Shown here one piece after another: positions 8,917-17,649 of a DNA stretch of 64,000 nt. The DNA is from Aquipuribacter nitratireducens. GTDB lineage: Bacteria > Actinomycetota > Actinomycetes > Actinomycetales > JBBAYJ01. Every line of letters starts with the position of its first letter. Within the stretch, counting starts at the first letter, position 1. The DNA lies in contig NZ_JBBEOG010000005.1 of the NCBI RefSeq assembly GCF_037860835.1, forward strand, positions 1 to 64,000, written 5' to 3'. The notes beneath the pieces were generated by a model. The model worked only from the letters and a program-made list of their open reading frames with translations, was not told the DNA's origin and ran no database searches. Position numbers and translations under genes: made by a program.

Positions 8917-10908
8917 GTGCTCTCCACGGTGACCGCGGTCCTCGGGACCGCGGTCGCCGTGCTGTCCGTGGCGGCGCAGGACTGGTCGCCCCTCGGCGAG
9001 CACCCCGTCGGCTTCCTCCTCCTCGCGGCGCTCGTCCTCGCGGGGGAGACCCGGCCGATCGCGGTCTCCCGGGGCGACGACGTCGACTACGTCACCCTGT
9101 CGCTGCCGTTCCTCCTGCCGATCCTCGCGGTGGGCGGCCTCGGCCTCGCGGTCCTCACGCTGCTCGCCGCCTCGCTGCTCGACGACGCCCTGTCCCGCCG
9201 GGGGGTCAGGACCGTCGCCTTCAACGCCGGCCAGTACGTGCTGTCGCTCGCCGCCGCGTGGGTGGCGTTCGCTCTCCTGGCAGGGATCCCGCTCGGTGGG
9301 GGGCCGGTCGAGATGCGCGCCGGACTGGTGCTGCCGCTGCTCGCGTCCGGGGTCGTCTTCGTCGTCGTCAACCAGTGCCTCGTCGCCGCCGCCGTGGCCG
9401 TCACGACCGAGCAGCCGTTCAGCCGTGCTGTCGTCCAGGACCTGCGCTTCACCGTCACCGTGCAGGTCATGCTCGTCGCCGTCGCGCCGTTGGCGGCGAT
9501 CGGCCTGCAGGCCGGGAGCGTCTTCATCGCGCTGCTCGCCGTTCCCGTCGTCGTGCTCCACCGCATCGCGGCGGAGGTGACGCGGCGCGAGCAGGAGGCG
9601 CTGCACGACGGGCTCACCGGGCTGGGCAACCGCGAGCTCCTCCGCGGCCGTCTGCAACGGGGCCTCCACCACGCCGAGGAGGCGGGCGGCGGGGGACCGG
9701 GTCTCGTGCTCCTCGACCTCGACCACTTCAAGGACGTCAACGACACCCTCGGGCACCCGGTCGGCGACGAGCTGCTGCGCCAGGTCGCGAAGCGGCTCGT
9801 CGCGACCGTCGGCGACAGCGGGATGGTCGCGCGACTCGGGGGCGACGAGTTCGCCGTCGTCGTGCCCGGCCCCATCGACGAGGCGGAGCAGGTGGCGCGC
9901 ACCCTGCTCGACGCCTTCGACGAGGCCGTCCTCGTCGGCGACCTGCGCCTGCTGGTGCGCGCCAGCGCCGGGATCGCGGCCGCCCCGCAGCACGGGACGA
10001 GCCCCTCGGAGCTCATGAAGAACGCCGACGTCGCGCTCTACGACGCCAAGGGGGAGCGCGGGCGCTGGGCGACGTACTCGCCGGACCACGACGTCAACTC
10101 CGTCGACCGGCTCCAGCTCATCGACGACCTCCGCACCGCGCTCGACGCCGACGCGCTCGGCGTCGCCTTCCAGCCGCAGGTGCGGGTCGCGGACGGACGC
10201 ACCGTCGGGGTCGAGGCGCTCGTGCGCTGGCGGCACCCCGCCCGCGGCGACGTCCCCCCCGACGTCTTCGTCCCGCTCGCCGAGAACGCCGGCATGATCC
10301 CGCGGCTCACGGCCTTCGTCCTCGACGTCGCCCTCGCGGAGCTGGCCCGCTGGGCCGCCGACGGCCACGAGGTGCGGCTCGCCGTCAACGTCGCCGCCCG
10401 GCAGCTGTCCGACCTCGCCCTCCCGCCGCTCGTCGCCGACACGCTCAAGCGGCACGGCGTACCGGCCGAGAACCTCGTCATCGAGGTGACGGAGACGGGC
10501 ATCCTGTCCGACCCCGTTCGCGTCGACGTCGTCGTCCGTGAGCTGCGCCGTCTCGGCGTCGGGATCGCGGTCGACGACTACGGCACCGGCAACGCCTCGC
10601 TCAGCTACCTGAAACGGCTCGACGTCGACGAGCTGAAGATCGACAAGACGTTCGTCGTCGACATGGCCCGACGCCCGGAGGACTTCATCATCGTGCGATC
10701 GACCGTCAGCATGGCGCGTGAGCTCGGTCTCCGGGTGGTGGCCGAGGGCGTCGAGGACGCCGCCACGAGCGACGCGCTGTCCGCCGTCGGCTGCGACACC
10801 GTCCAGGGCTTCTTCCACGGCCGGCCGGCGCCGGGTCCGCAGGTCCTCGAGCGGCTCCGCGCCGAGGCCGACGCCGCCCGCGCCGGCGGCTCGGCGGAGG
10901 TGCACTGA
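8917..10908 (+). CDS. Membrane-bound GGDEF-EAL cyclic-di-GMP protein
   Basis: Predicted bifunctional c-di-GMP synthase/phosphodiesterase. About residues 1-215 are hydrophobic, with roughly five or six membrane segments forming a sensory module of no recognised type. A GGDEF domain follows (GGDEF motif intact at 308-312, preceded by ARL), then an EAL domain with EALVRW (433-438), NVAARQL, EVTETG, DDYGTG (553-558) and AEGVE, all key residues present. The start is taken as GTG 8917; an in-frame CTG at 8887 just after GGAGG is a possible earlier start. It overlaps or abuts the DUF5317 gene and probably shares its transcript. Confidence 0.92.
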   Translation: MLSTVTAVLGTAVAVLSVAAQDWSPLGEHPVGFLLLAALVLAGETRPIAVSRGDDVDYVTLSLPFLLPILAVGGLGLAVLTLLAASLLDDALSRRGVRTVAFNAGQYVLSLAAAWVAFALLAGIPLGGGPVEMRAGLVLPLLASGVVFVVVNQCLVAAAVAVTTEQPFSRAVVQDLRFTVTVQVMLVAVAPLAAIGLQAGSVFIALLAVPVVVLHRIAAEVTRREQEALHDGLTGLGNRELLRGRLQRGLHHAEEAGGGGPGLVLLDLDHFKDVNDTLGHPVGDELLRQVAKRLVATVGDSGMVARLGGDEFAVVVPGPIDEAEQVARTLLDAFDEAVLVGDLRLLVRASAGIAAAPQHGTSPSELMKNADVALYDAKGERGRWATYSPDHDVNSVDRLQLIDDLRTALDADALGVAFQPQVRVADGRTVGVEALVRWRHPARGDVPPDVFVPLAENAGMIPRLTAFVLDVALAELARWAADGHEVRLAVNVAARQLSDLALPPLVADTLKRHGVPAENLVIEVTETGILSDPVRVDVVVRELRRLGVGIAVDDYGTGNASLSYLKRLDVDELKIDKTFVVDMARRPEDFIIVRSTVSMARELGLRVVAEGVEDAATSDALSAVGCDTVQGFFHGRPAPGPQVLERLRAEADAARAGGSAEVH

Positions 10909-10909
10909 C

Positions 10910-11464
10910 GTGCTCGTCGTCGTCGTCGCGCTCCTCGCGCTCCTGTCGCCCCTCGTGGCGCGTCGCATGCCGGCGCTCGTCGACCGCCGCTGGCGCTGGC
11001 CGTGGCTCGCCTTCGTCGCGCTCGCCCTGCAGGTCGTCGTCATCGAGCTGCCCGTCGGCCCCGTCGCCCCGGTCGGGCACGTCCTCACGTACGTCATCGC
11101 CGGGGTGTTCCTCTGGGCGAACCGCCGGGTCGCGGGCCTGTGGGTGATCTCGCTCGGCGCCGCCCTCAACGGCGGGACCATCGCGCTCAACGGCGGGGTG
11201 CTGCCCGCCTCGCCCGCGGCGGAGCGCGCTGCGGGCTTCGACCCGGACGTCGAGTTCCTCAACTCCGGGCACGTCGAGGACCCCGTGCTGTGGTTCCTCG
11301 GCGACGTCTTCGCGTGGCCCGCGCCGCTGCCGCTCGCCAACACCTTCAGCGTCGGCGACATCCTCCTGGTCGTCGGGGTCGGGGTGCTCGCGTGGCTCGG
11401 CAGCCGGCGGCTCGGGTCCGGCGTCACCGTGCCGGGCACCGAACCGGTCGCCGGCGCTCAGTAG
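10910..11464 (+). CDS. DUF5317 membrane protein
   Basis: A 184-residue membrane protein of unknown function. The GTG start lies directly after the GGDEF-EAL stop, so the two are likely co-translated. It has about four or five hydrophobic helices and the DUF5317 pattern: ALNGGTIALNGGVLP, then a short periplasmic-like stretch with FLNSGHVED, then LGDVFAWP and NTFSVGDILL. Its 3' end overlaps the convergent luciferase-like gene by 7 bp. Pairing with c-di-GMP enzymes in this neighbourhood hints at a signalling role, but nothing in the sequence proves it. Confidence 0.8.
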   Translation: MLVVVVALLALLSPLVARRMPALVDRRWRWPWLAFVALALQVVVIELPVGPVAPVGHVLTYVIAGVFLWANRRVAGLWVISLGAALNGGTIALNGGVLPASPAAERAAGFDPDVEFLNSGHVEDPVLWFLGDVFAWPAPLPLANTFSVGDILLVVGVGVLAWLGSRRLGSGVTVPGTEPVAGAQ

Positions 11465-13071
11465 AAGCCGAGCCGCGCGAGCGGCTCCACGAGCTCCCGC
11501 TCCTCGTACGCCAGGTGGGACAGGAGCGCGTCGGTGAGCAGGTCGACCGCCTGCTGCAGCGTCTGCGGCCCGTCGGGGTCGCCGACGAACGCGACGAGGG
11601 CGCGGTCGACCCGCTCGAGGACGTCGTGGATCGCGTGGTGCTCGACCTCGAGCCGGTCGATCACGGGCGCCAGCGCCGGGTCGGCGCCCCGCAGGTGGGG
11701 GAAGACGCTCTCGTCCTCCAGCGTGTGGTGCCCGGTGACGACGCGGCAGTACTGCACGCAGTAGGCGCCGACGGTCCAGCGGTTCTGCCGGATCGTCATC
11801 GTCGCCACGTGGGAGCGTGCCGCTCCCGGGTCGACGGCGCCGCTCGCGACCTGCTCCACGAGGTCGCGGAGCCGGGCTAGCTCGGTGCGCAGGTGGTCGT
11901 GGACGTCGACGAGGTGCTGCCCCGCCGCGCGCTCGTGCGCGGTGTACGTGCGGTCCGGGTCGGGCGGCGAGGCGCTCGGGCGGTCGGCCTCGTCCCACAC
12001 CCGCTCGGTGCTCAGCCGCGTGCCGTCATCGGCGGTCGGGGTGACGCCGAGACCGGGCGGCGGCCCGCCGGGCGCCTCGGTCGTCGGCACCGTCCCGCGG
12101 ACCTCGGGCCGTGTGGTGGTGGCGAGCGGTCGTGACCCGCCGTCGTCGGTCGCGTCGTCGGTCGCGTCGGCCGTCCTGGTCCGGCGGCGCTCGGCGTCGA
12201 CGAGCTCCCGGACCGCGGGCACGACCTCCGCCGCGAAGCGCCGCAGGTGGTCGGGGTCGTCGCCCATCGCGACGAAGCCGCTCATGCCGTCGGCGAGGGC
12301 GAGCTCGGCGAGCTGCTCGACCCACACCTCCGGCGGGCCCTGGAGGAAGTCGCCGCCCGTCCCGCGGCCGAAGGTCCCGCCGATGTTGTAGAGACGTCGG
12401 ACGTCGGCCGGGTCGCGGCCCGCGGCGACGGCGGCCTCGTCGATGCGCTCGTTCATGGTCGCGAGCTGCTCCGGCGGCGCGTACGGGCTGCTCGGGAGCC
12501 AGCCGTCGGCGAGCCGGCCGACGAGGCGGAGCATGCGCGGCTTGTAGCCGCCGACCCAGACGCCGACGTCGTGGGCGGGAGCGGGACCGGGCCGGGCGCC
12601 GACGACCCGGTGGTGCGTGCCGTCGACCGTCACGGAGCGCGTCGAGGTGTCCCACAGCCCGCGGAGCACGGCGATGGCCTCCTCGAGCGCCGTCACGGCC
12701 TCACCCGGCGCGAGCCGGGGGCCGCCCATCGCCGCGATGCCGTCCCAGAACGCCCCCGTGCCGAGCCCGAGCTCGACGCGGCCGCCGGACAGCACGTCGA
12801 GCGTCGCGACCGACCTGGCGAGGACGGCCGGTGGCCGCAGCGGCAGGTTGAGGACGTTCGGCACGAGCGACACCCGGTCGGTGCGGGCCGCGAGCCACGT
12901 GAGCAGCGTCCACGTGTCGAGGAACTGCGACTGGTACGGGTGGTCCTGGACCGTCACGTAGTCGAGGCCGAGCTGCTCGCTGAGCGTCGCGAGCGCGAGC
13001 ACGCGCTCCGGCTCGGCCGCGGTCGGCGTGAGGAAGAAGCCGAAGCGGAGGTCGTGGCCGTAGTCCGTCAC
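11458..13071 (-). CDS. Fusion of a luciferase-like flavin monooxygenase and a hemerythrin domain
   Basis: A two-domain protein of 537 residues. Residues about 8-295 are an F420/FMN-dependent luciferase-like oxidoreductase (LRFGFFLTP at the start, TVQDHPYQ, GRVELGLGTG, VWVGGYKPRMLRLVGR). A polar, low-complexity linker of about 90 residues follows. Residues about 388-537 form a hemerythrin HHE domain with His/Glu ligands spaced as expected (HDHLRTEL, HHTLEDESVFP, EHHAIHDVL, HLAYEERELV), which can bind a di-iron centre. The start is GTG 13071. The redox substrate is unknown; the fusion suggests flavin chemistry coupled to O2, NO or iron sensing. Confidence 0.88.
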   Translation of the reverse strand: MTDYGHDLRFGFFLTPTAAEPERVLALATLSEQLGLDYVTVQDHPYQSQFLDTWTLLTWLAARTDRVSLVPNVLNLPLRPPAVLARSVATLDVLSGGRVELGLGTGAFWDGIAAMGGPRLAPGEAVTALEEAIAVLRGLWDTSTRSVTVDGTHHRVVGARPGPAPAHDVGVWVGGYKPRMLRLVGRLADGWLPSSPYAPPEQLATMNERIDEAAVAAGRDPADVRRLYNIGGTFGRGTGGDFLQGPPEVWVEQLAELALADGMSGFVAMGDDPDHLRRFAAEVVPAVRELVDAERRRTRTADATDDATDDGGSRPLATTTRPEVRGTVPTTEAPGGPPPGLGVTPTADDGTRLSTERVWDEADRPSASPPDPDRTYTAHERAAGQHLVDVHDHLRTELARLRDLVEQVASGAVDPGAARSHVATMTIRQNRWTVGAYCVQYCRVVTGHHTLEDESVFPHLRGADPALAPVIDRLEVEHHAIHDVLERVDRALVAFVGDPDGPQTLQQAVDLLTDALLSHLAYEERELVEPLARLGFY

Positions 13072-13131
13072 GACGTGCGCAACGCGTGCACGGCGCCGCG
13101 CAATCCGCCGCGGCGGCGGGCGGGCGGCGGG

Positions 13132-14421
13132 TCAGGCGGCGGCTTCCCGCGGCGACCCGGCGCGGGTCCGGAGCGGCGTCGGGGCGACCGGCCGGCGGCG
13201 CCCGCGGACCGCGTCCACGCGACGTCGCACCGCACCGGACAGCTTCCGGCCCGCCGAGCGGCCGAGCATCGCGGCCGTCTGCGCGGCGCTCGTGTCGTTC
13301 GGCAGCGACAGCTTCCACACCTGCTTCCACGCGGAGGCGACCTGCTGCGGCAGCGTGCCGGTCGTGTACGACAGCCCGTAGCGCTCGAAGATCTCGCGGA
13401 TCTGCGGGGCGATCTCGCCGTAGCGGTTGCTCGGCAGGTCGGGGAACAGGTGGTGCTCGATCTGGTGGGAGAGGTTGCCGGTCATGATGTGCATGGCCTT
13501 GGAGCCGCGGATGTTCGCGGAGCCGATCATCTGCCGCAGGTACCACTCGCCGCGGGTCTCGCCCTCGATGGAGTCGGTGGCGAACGTCTCGACGCCCTCG
13601 GGGAAGTGCCCGCACATGATCACCGAGTGCGACCACAGGTTGCGGACGAGGTTGGCGACCATGTTCGCCGTGAGGGTGTGGAGCACCGACGGCCCGCTCA
13701 GCAGCGGGTGGACGACGTAGTCCTTCGTCATCTGCTTGCGGATCTTCCGGAGGACCTTTGCGGCCTCGGCGCGGAACTCGGGGTCGTCGGTCGTCTTGTA
13801 GTGCAGGTGCTTGCCGAGCTCGAGGTCGTAGGCGGCGATGCCGTACTCGAAGAAGCACGCGTTGAGGAAGTTCCACAGCGGCTGCAGGACGTAGGACGGG
13901 TACCACTTCTGGTCCTCGTCGACCCGCATGATCCCGTAGCCGAGGTCGTTGTCGTGGCCGATGACGTTCGTGTACGTGTGGTGGAGCTCGTTGTGGCTCC
14001 GCTTCCACATCTCCGCCGGCGCGGCGTGGTCCCACTCCCACGTCGTGGAGTGGATCTTCGGGTCGCGCATCCAGTCCCACTGGCCGTGGAGGATGTTGTG
14101 CCCGATCTCCATGTTGTCGAGGATCTTCGCCACGCTGAGGCCGGCGGTGCCGACGACCCATGCGGGCGGGAACAGCGAGAACAGCAGGACGGCGCGGCTC
14201 CCGAGCTCCAGCGTGCGCTGCGTCCTGATGACGCGGTGGATGTAGGCGGCGTCGGCCTCGCCGCGGGAGTCGAGGACCGACTGCCGCAGCGCGTCGAGCT
14301 CCCGGCCGAGGGCCTCGACCTGCTCCGCGGACAGGTGCGCGGTCGGGTCGGGCTTACCGGACGGCTTCGGCGAGAACGGGCGGCGCTCGGTGGTCGCGGT
14401 GGTGAGGCGGGTGCTCGTCAT
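13132..14421 (-). CDS. Membrane fatty-acid desaturase (DesA3-like)
   Basis: Di-iron, membrane-bound acyl desaturase of 429 residues. The three histidine clusters of the family are present: HNILH (108-112), HNELHH (143-148) and HQIEHH (319-324). Hydrophobic segments flank the first and third clusters. AGGAG precedes the ATG. The electron-donor gene lies directly upstream in the same direction with a 28-bp gap, the same pairing as mycobacterial DesA3 with Rv3230c, so the two form a working unit that introduces a double bond into membrane fatty acids. Position specificity cannot be read. Confidence 0.92.
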   Translation of the reverse strand: MTSTRLTTATTERRPFSPKPSGKPDPTAHLSAEQVEALGRELDALRQSVLDSRGEADAAYIHRVIRTQRTLELGSRAVLLFSLFPPAWVVGTAGLSVAKILDNMEIGHNILHGQWDWMRDPKIHSTTWEWDHAAPAEMWKRSHNELHHTYTNVIGHDNDLGYGIMRVDEDQKWYPSYVLQPLWNFLNACFFEYGIAAYDLELGKHLHYKTTDDPEFRAEAAKVLRKIRKQMTKDYVVHPLLSGPSVLHTLTANMVANLVRNLWSHSVIMCGHFPEGVETFATDSIEGETRGEWYLRQMIGSANIRGSKAMHIMTGNLSHQIEHHLFPDLPSNRYGEIAPQIREIFERYGLSYTTGTLPQQVASAWKQVWKLSLPNDTSAAQTAAMLGRSAGRKLSGAVRRRVDAVRGRRRPVAPTPLRTRAGSPREAAA

Positions 14422-14449
14422 GTGGGTCTCCTGGTGGGTCTCAGGTGGT

Positions 14450-15565
14450 TCAGAGGTCGATCTCGCACGGCCCGGCGGCCGCCGAGACGCAGGTCTGGAT
14501 GCGGACGCCGTCCTCGGGGACGGCGGTGGTGAGCTCGCCGGAGCGCAGGTCGCGCACCGCGCCGGAGCGCAGCCCGGCGACGCAGCCGAAGCAGATGCCC
14601 ATGCGGCAGCCGGACGGCATGAGGACACCGGCACCCTCGCCGGCGTCGAGCAGGGGAGTGGCTCCGTCGGCCTCGACGTCCGTGCCGCTGCGGGCGAAGG
14701 TGACGGTGCCGCCCTCGCCGGTGGCGACGACGGTGGCGCGGAAACGCTCGGTGTGGAGCCGGTCGGCGAGGCCGGCGTCGGCCCAGTGGGTCTCGGCGTC
14801 GTCGAGGAGCGCGGTGGGACCGCACGCCCAGGTGTGGCGGTCGCGCCAGTCGGGGACGACGTCGTCGAGGGCGCTTGGGTGGAGGATCCCGGCGCTCGCC
14901 GTGCGGCGCTCGACGAGCCGGAGCCGGCCCTCGGCGTGCCACGCGCGCAGCTGCGGCCCGAACACGACGTCGTCGCGGGTCGGGGCGGAGTGGACGACGA
15001 CGACGTCGTCGAGCGCGTCGAGCCGGCTGCGGAGCATGCCCATGACGGGGGTGATGCCGGAGCCGGCGGTGAGGAACAGCGTCGGGCCGCGGTGCGCGCC
15101 GAGGACGAAGTCGCCGGTCGCCTGGTCGAGCTGGACGATCGTGCCGGGGCGGAGCCGGTCACGGACGTGCCGACTCACGACGCCGTCGGGGATGGCCTTG
15201 ACGGTGACGGAGATGAGGCCGTCCGGGGCGGCGGGGACCGAGGTGAGGGAGTAGGCGCGCCAGCGGCGCACCCCGTCGACGTCGATGCCGAGCCGGACGT
15301 ACTGGCCCGGGACGTGGCCCTGCCAGTCGCCGCCGGGCCGCAGCACGACGGTGGTGGCGTCGCGGGTCTCGCGCTCGAGGCGGACGACCTTGGCGCGCAG
15401 GTCGGCACCCTTGCGGAGCGGGGCGACGAGGTCTAGGTAGTCGGCGGGTACGAGGGGGGTGAGCGCCATGGCGGCGACGCGTCGGGCGGCGGTGCCGAGG
15501 GCGTCGAGGCGGGGACCGCGACGGGGCGTCGGCGGCGGCATCGGCGCGGTACGGAGGAGTGCCAT
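14450..15565 (-). CDS. Flavin/2Fe-2S reductase, electron donor to the desaturase (Rv3230c-like)
   Basis: A 371-residue electron-transfer protein. Order of domains: FAD-binding ferredoxin-reductase barrel with RAYSLTS (FAD motif), NAD(P)-binding part with TAGSGITPVMGML and a terminal WACGPTALLD, then a plant-type [2Fe-2S] ferredoxin domain with the CRMGICFGC cluster and a fourth Cys (QTCVS). The start ATG at 15565 lies beside a tandem dyad that is probably an operator. The gene is upstream of and co-oriented with the desaturase. It passes electrons from NADPH to the di-iron enzyme. Confidence 0.92.
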   Translation of the reverse strand: MALLRTAPMPPPTPRRGPRLDALGTAARRVAAMALTPLVPADYLDLVAPLRKGADLRAKVVRLERETRDATTVVLRPGGDWQGHVPGQYVRLGIDVDGVRRWRAYSLTSVPAAPDGLISVTVKAIPDGVVSRHVRDRLRPGTIVQLDQATGDFVLGAHRGPTLFLTAGSGITPVMGMLRSRLDALDDVVVVHSAPTRDDVVFGPQLRAWHAEGRLRLVERRTASAGILHPSALDDVVPDWRDRHTWACGPTALLDDAETHWADAGLADRLHTERFRATVVATGEGGTVTFARSGTDVEADGATPLLDAGEGAGVLMPSGCRMGICFGCVAGLRSGAVRDLRSGELTTAVPEDGVRIQTCVSAAAGPCEIDL

Positions 15566-15574
15566 CACGAACGA

Positions 15575-15613
15575 CTGTAACCTACGCTTCCGTAAGTTAC
15601 GACTCCGTAGGTA
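15575..15613. promoter_or_regulatory. Tandem inverted repeat (TetR-type operator) of the desaturase operon
   Basis: Read on the minus strand, two overlapping 14-mers occur: CTACGGAGTCGTAA and TTACGGAAGCGTAG. Each is a TACG-N4/6-CGTA dyad and the pair is itself symmetric. The site lies 10-48 bp before the reductase start and next to the divergent DHFR-like gene. Such layout is typical of a TetR-family lipid regulator, which is not encoded in this window. Confidence 0.6.
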
Positions 15614-15703
15614 TGCATCGTCCGATGAGTTGCCGGACGCCACCCGGTCGGAGGAAGGGCGGGCAGACTGCTCGCGGGATCCCGACCTCGAGGAGCGACC
15701 CCC

Positions 15704-16255
15704 ATGGCGATCAAGGTCCACGAGTTCACGACGGTCGACGGCTGTGTCGGCACGCCGATGTGGACAGCGACTTTCCCCTTCACCGACGGCATGGAGCGGG
15801 CGCTCGGCGCCGTGACAGGCACGTGCGGGGCGATCCTGCTCGGGCGGCGGACGTACGAGATGTTCGCGCCGGCGTGGTCCGTGAGGACGGTCGAGGACGA
15901 CCCGGGGGCGCCGTTCTTCAACGACACCCCGAAGCACGTCGTGTCGTCCACGCTGCAGGACCCGTCGTGGGGTCCGGTGTTCGTGCTCGGCGGCTACGAG
16001 GCCGATCGGATCGCGGCGCTTCGGGACTCGACCGAGGGTGACGTGTACGTGAGCGGCAGCGTGCAGCTCGTGCGTGCGATGCTCGCCGACGGCCTCGTCG
16101 ACGAGCTCCACCTCGTCCAGTACCCGGTTGCGCTCGGCGAGGGGCCGTACCTGTTCCCCGAGGGCGCGCCCCGGACGCCCATGGAGCTGCTCGGCGCCGA
16201 GGACTTCGGGAACGGGGTCGTGCACCTGCGCTACCGGCCGCTGCCGCCGGAGTAG
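15704..16255 (+). CDS. Dihydrofolate reductase/RibD C-terminal-like protein
   Basis: A 183-residue protein of the RibD_C/DHFR-like fold, a common actinobacterial stand-alone group whose substrate is usually unknown. Features: an opening strand with TVDGC, ILLGRRTYEMF (NADPH-binding loop), KHVVSSTL, and a late VYVSGSVQLVRAMLADGLVDELHL stretch that matches the family's G-S/G-x2-L motif. It has the normal length. The gene is divergent from the desaturase operon and ends just before tRNA-Ser. Confidence 0.8.
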   Translation: MAIKVHEFTTVDGCVGTPMWTATFPFTDGMERALGAVTGTCGAILLGRRTYEMFAPAWSVRTVEDDPGAPFFNDTPKHVVSSTLQDPSWGPVFVLGGYEADRIAALRDSTEGDVYVSGSVQLVRAMLADGLVDELHLVQYPVALGEGPYLFPEGAPRTPMELLGAEDFGNGVVHLRYRPLPPE

Positions 16256-16279
16256 GTCCTCCGGCACACTGGTGCCTCA

Positions 16280-16372
16280 GGAGGGCTGTCCGAGTGGCCG
16301 ATGGAGACGGTCTTGAAAACCGTTGGGCGGGTACCCACTCCCGTCTCGTGGGTTCGAATCCCACGCCCTCCG
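16280..16372 (+). tRNA. tRNA-Ser (anticodon UGA)
   Basis: Class II tRNA of 93 nt with a long variable arm. The acceptor stem pairs GGAGGGC (16280-16286) with GCCCTCC (16365-16371), followed by discriminator G. The anticodon stem-loop is ACGGT-CTTGAAA-ACCGT with TGA at 16314-16316, and the T arm carries GTGGGTTCGAATCCCAC. CCA is not encoded directly after the discriminator (sequence continues CACCA). It sits at the junction between the chromosomal part and the accessory region and is a candidate integration target. Confidence 0.97.
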
Positions 16373-16711
16373 CACCAGGGGTTTTGTGGGTCTGACCTGC
16401 AGCGATGCCGTTGTTCTGTGCGTCGCCGCCGCCCCGCTCGTGTCCGGCCGTGAGCGGCCGTCCGTGGCCGTATACGGCTGGCTGTGCCCCATGCGTGCCC
16501 CCGGAGGAGCAACCTTGCGACCCGTCGGTGCACCGTCGAAGAGGTGGGTACGGAGGGTGCGGGCGCGCCTCGCGTTGAGCGAGCGCGGATCGCCAGCTGC
16601 CCCGGTCAAGCGGTAGCAGTTCACGACGGTGAGTGGGCGCCAGGCGGGTCCGGTCGGGTGGTGAGCCGGCGAGAACCAGTCTTGGAAGCACTAGCCCGGC
16701 ACCGTGGCGAC
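16373..16711. other. Intergenic stretch after tRNA-Ser, no gene supported
   Basis: This 339-bp gap contains only weak overlapping frames without ribosome sites or family features. No strong hairpin or repeat is seen. It is where accessory DNA would begin if the element is inserted at the tRNA. Confidence 0.5.
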
Positions 16712-16927
16712 ATGCAGGTGACCGTGGGCACATCCGAACGTTGGGGTCGCAATGGGGATGCACCGATGCACCTGGTCGTGGACATCGCCAATCGACAAGT
16801 GCTGGCTTGCACCGGAGGAGCTGGTGCCCGCGTAGTCGGCGTTCCCTTCGACGCGGTCCTTGAGGAGCTGACCTGCGGTCCTTGCCGCGCATTCTGGAAG
16901 CGCACGATGAGGGTCGCCAACGCCTGA
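16712..16927 (+). CDS. Small cysteine-containing protein, unknown
   Basis: A 71-residue frame beginning MQVTVGTSE. It contains LVVDIANRQVLACTGG in the middle and LTCGPCRAFWKR near the end, so a CxxC pair plus one earlier Cys could bind a metal. The alternating hydrophobic pattern suggests a folded beta-rich domain. A longer frame exists upstream but looks low in quality. No family is recognised. Confidence 0.4.
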   Translation: MQVTVGTSERWGRNGDAPMHLVVDIANRQVLACTGGAGARVVGVPFDAVLEELTCGPCRAFWKRTMRVANA

Positions 16928-17005
16928 CGGCCGCGGAGAGCGTCCACTCGACATCGCTACGCGGAACGCCGTCCGACTCGGCATGTCTGCCGGGAGACTT
17001 TTCAT

Positions 17006-17371
17006 GTGTTCCCTCCGCCACGGCTCCTCTTCGACGGCGACCACGCGGTGTACGCCTTCGAGTCGCTGAGCCACGCCCAGCACGCGATCGCAGCCCACGA
17101 CCTGCTGTACGACGTCAAGGGAACCTTCACGGCCACCGGAGGAGTCGTCGACGTCAGCGTCGACTCGCGCGGCCGGCTCGTCATCCTGGATACGGGGACA
17201 ACCGACCAGCCTCGACTGCAACAGCTCCTCGAGGCGTCGGCCGCCAGGCGCGGGGCGGACTGGCCGACACACGATCCACGAGCCGTCACCAGCCTGCTGC
17301 TGGAAGAGCAGCCGTGGCCCCGGCGCCCCCGCTGGCTTGCGCGGCTCGTCCGGGGAAGCGACCACCGCTGA
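17006..17371 (+). CDS. Hypothetical protein
   Basis: A 121-residue protein with GTG start; GGGAGA lies about 9 bp upstream. The sequence alternates short helices and strands (HAVYAFESLSHAQHAI, then GVVDVSVDSRGRLVILDTG) and ends in a basic, proline-rich tail (PWPRRPRWLARLVRG). Not recognised. The codon pattern is coding-like. It is isolated, with gaps on both sides. Confidence 0.5.
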   Translation: MFPPPRLLFDGDHAVYAFESLSHAQHAIAAHDLLYDVKGTFTATGGVVDVSVDSRGRLVILDTGTTDQPRLQQLLEASAARRGADWPTHDPRAVTSLLLEEQPWPRRPRWLARLVRGSDHR

Positions 17372-17649
17372 TCGCCGCTTGACCGGGAGAACTCGCCGCC
17401 CGGCCTGCATCGGCGGGATACCGCTGAGCGATCGCTGACTGAGATGGCCCGTCTACGGCCGGGCGGTTGCCTTGCGCGACTGCCGCCGTTTGGCCAATCA
17501 AGACGCAGGTGACCGGCATGGTGCGGGGTCTGGCGTGCCCGTCGAGAGCCTGCGATGACCACCGGCGGGTCGGCGCTGCGACCAGAGTCGACGTCAGGGG
17601 CTCGCCCATCAGCTTCGTGCCCCTGCCCAACACTCGCCTGCGACGCAAG

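Noticed and set aside
8815-11439. Very long antisense frame over the GGDEF-EAL gene
   Set aside because: Mirror of a well-defined gene; composition shows repeated Arg/Asp/Gly runs and no domain.
12247-14532. 761-residue frame on the plus strand
   Set aside because: It lies opposite both the luciferase/hemerythrin and desaturase genes, which have full motif support.
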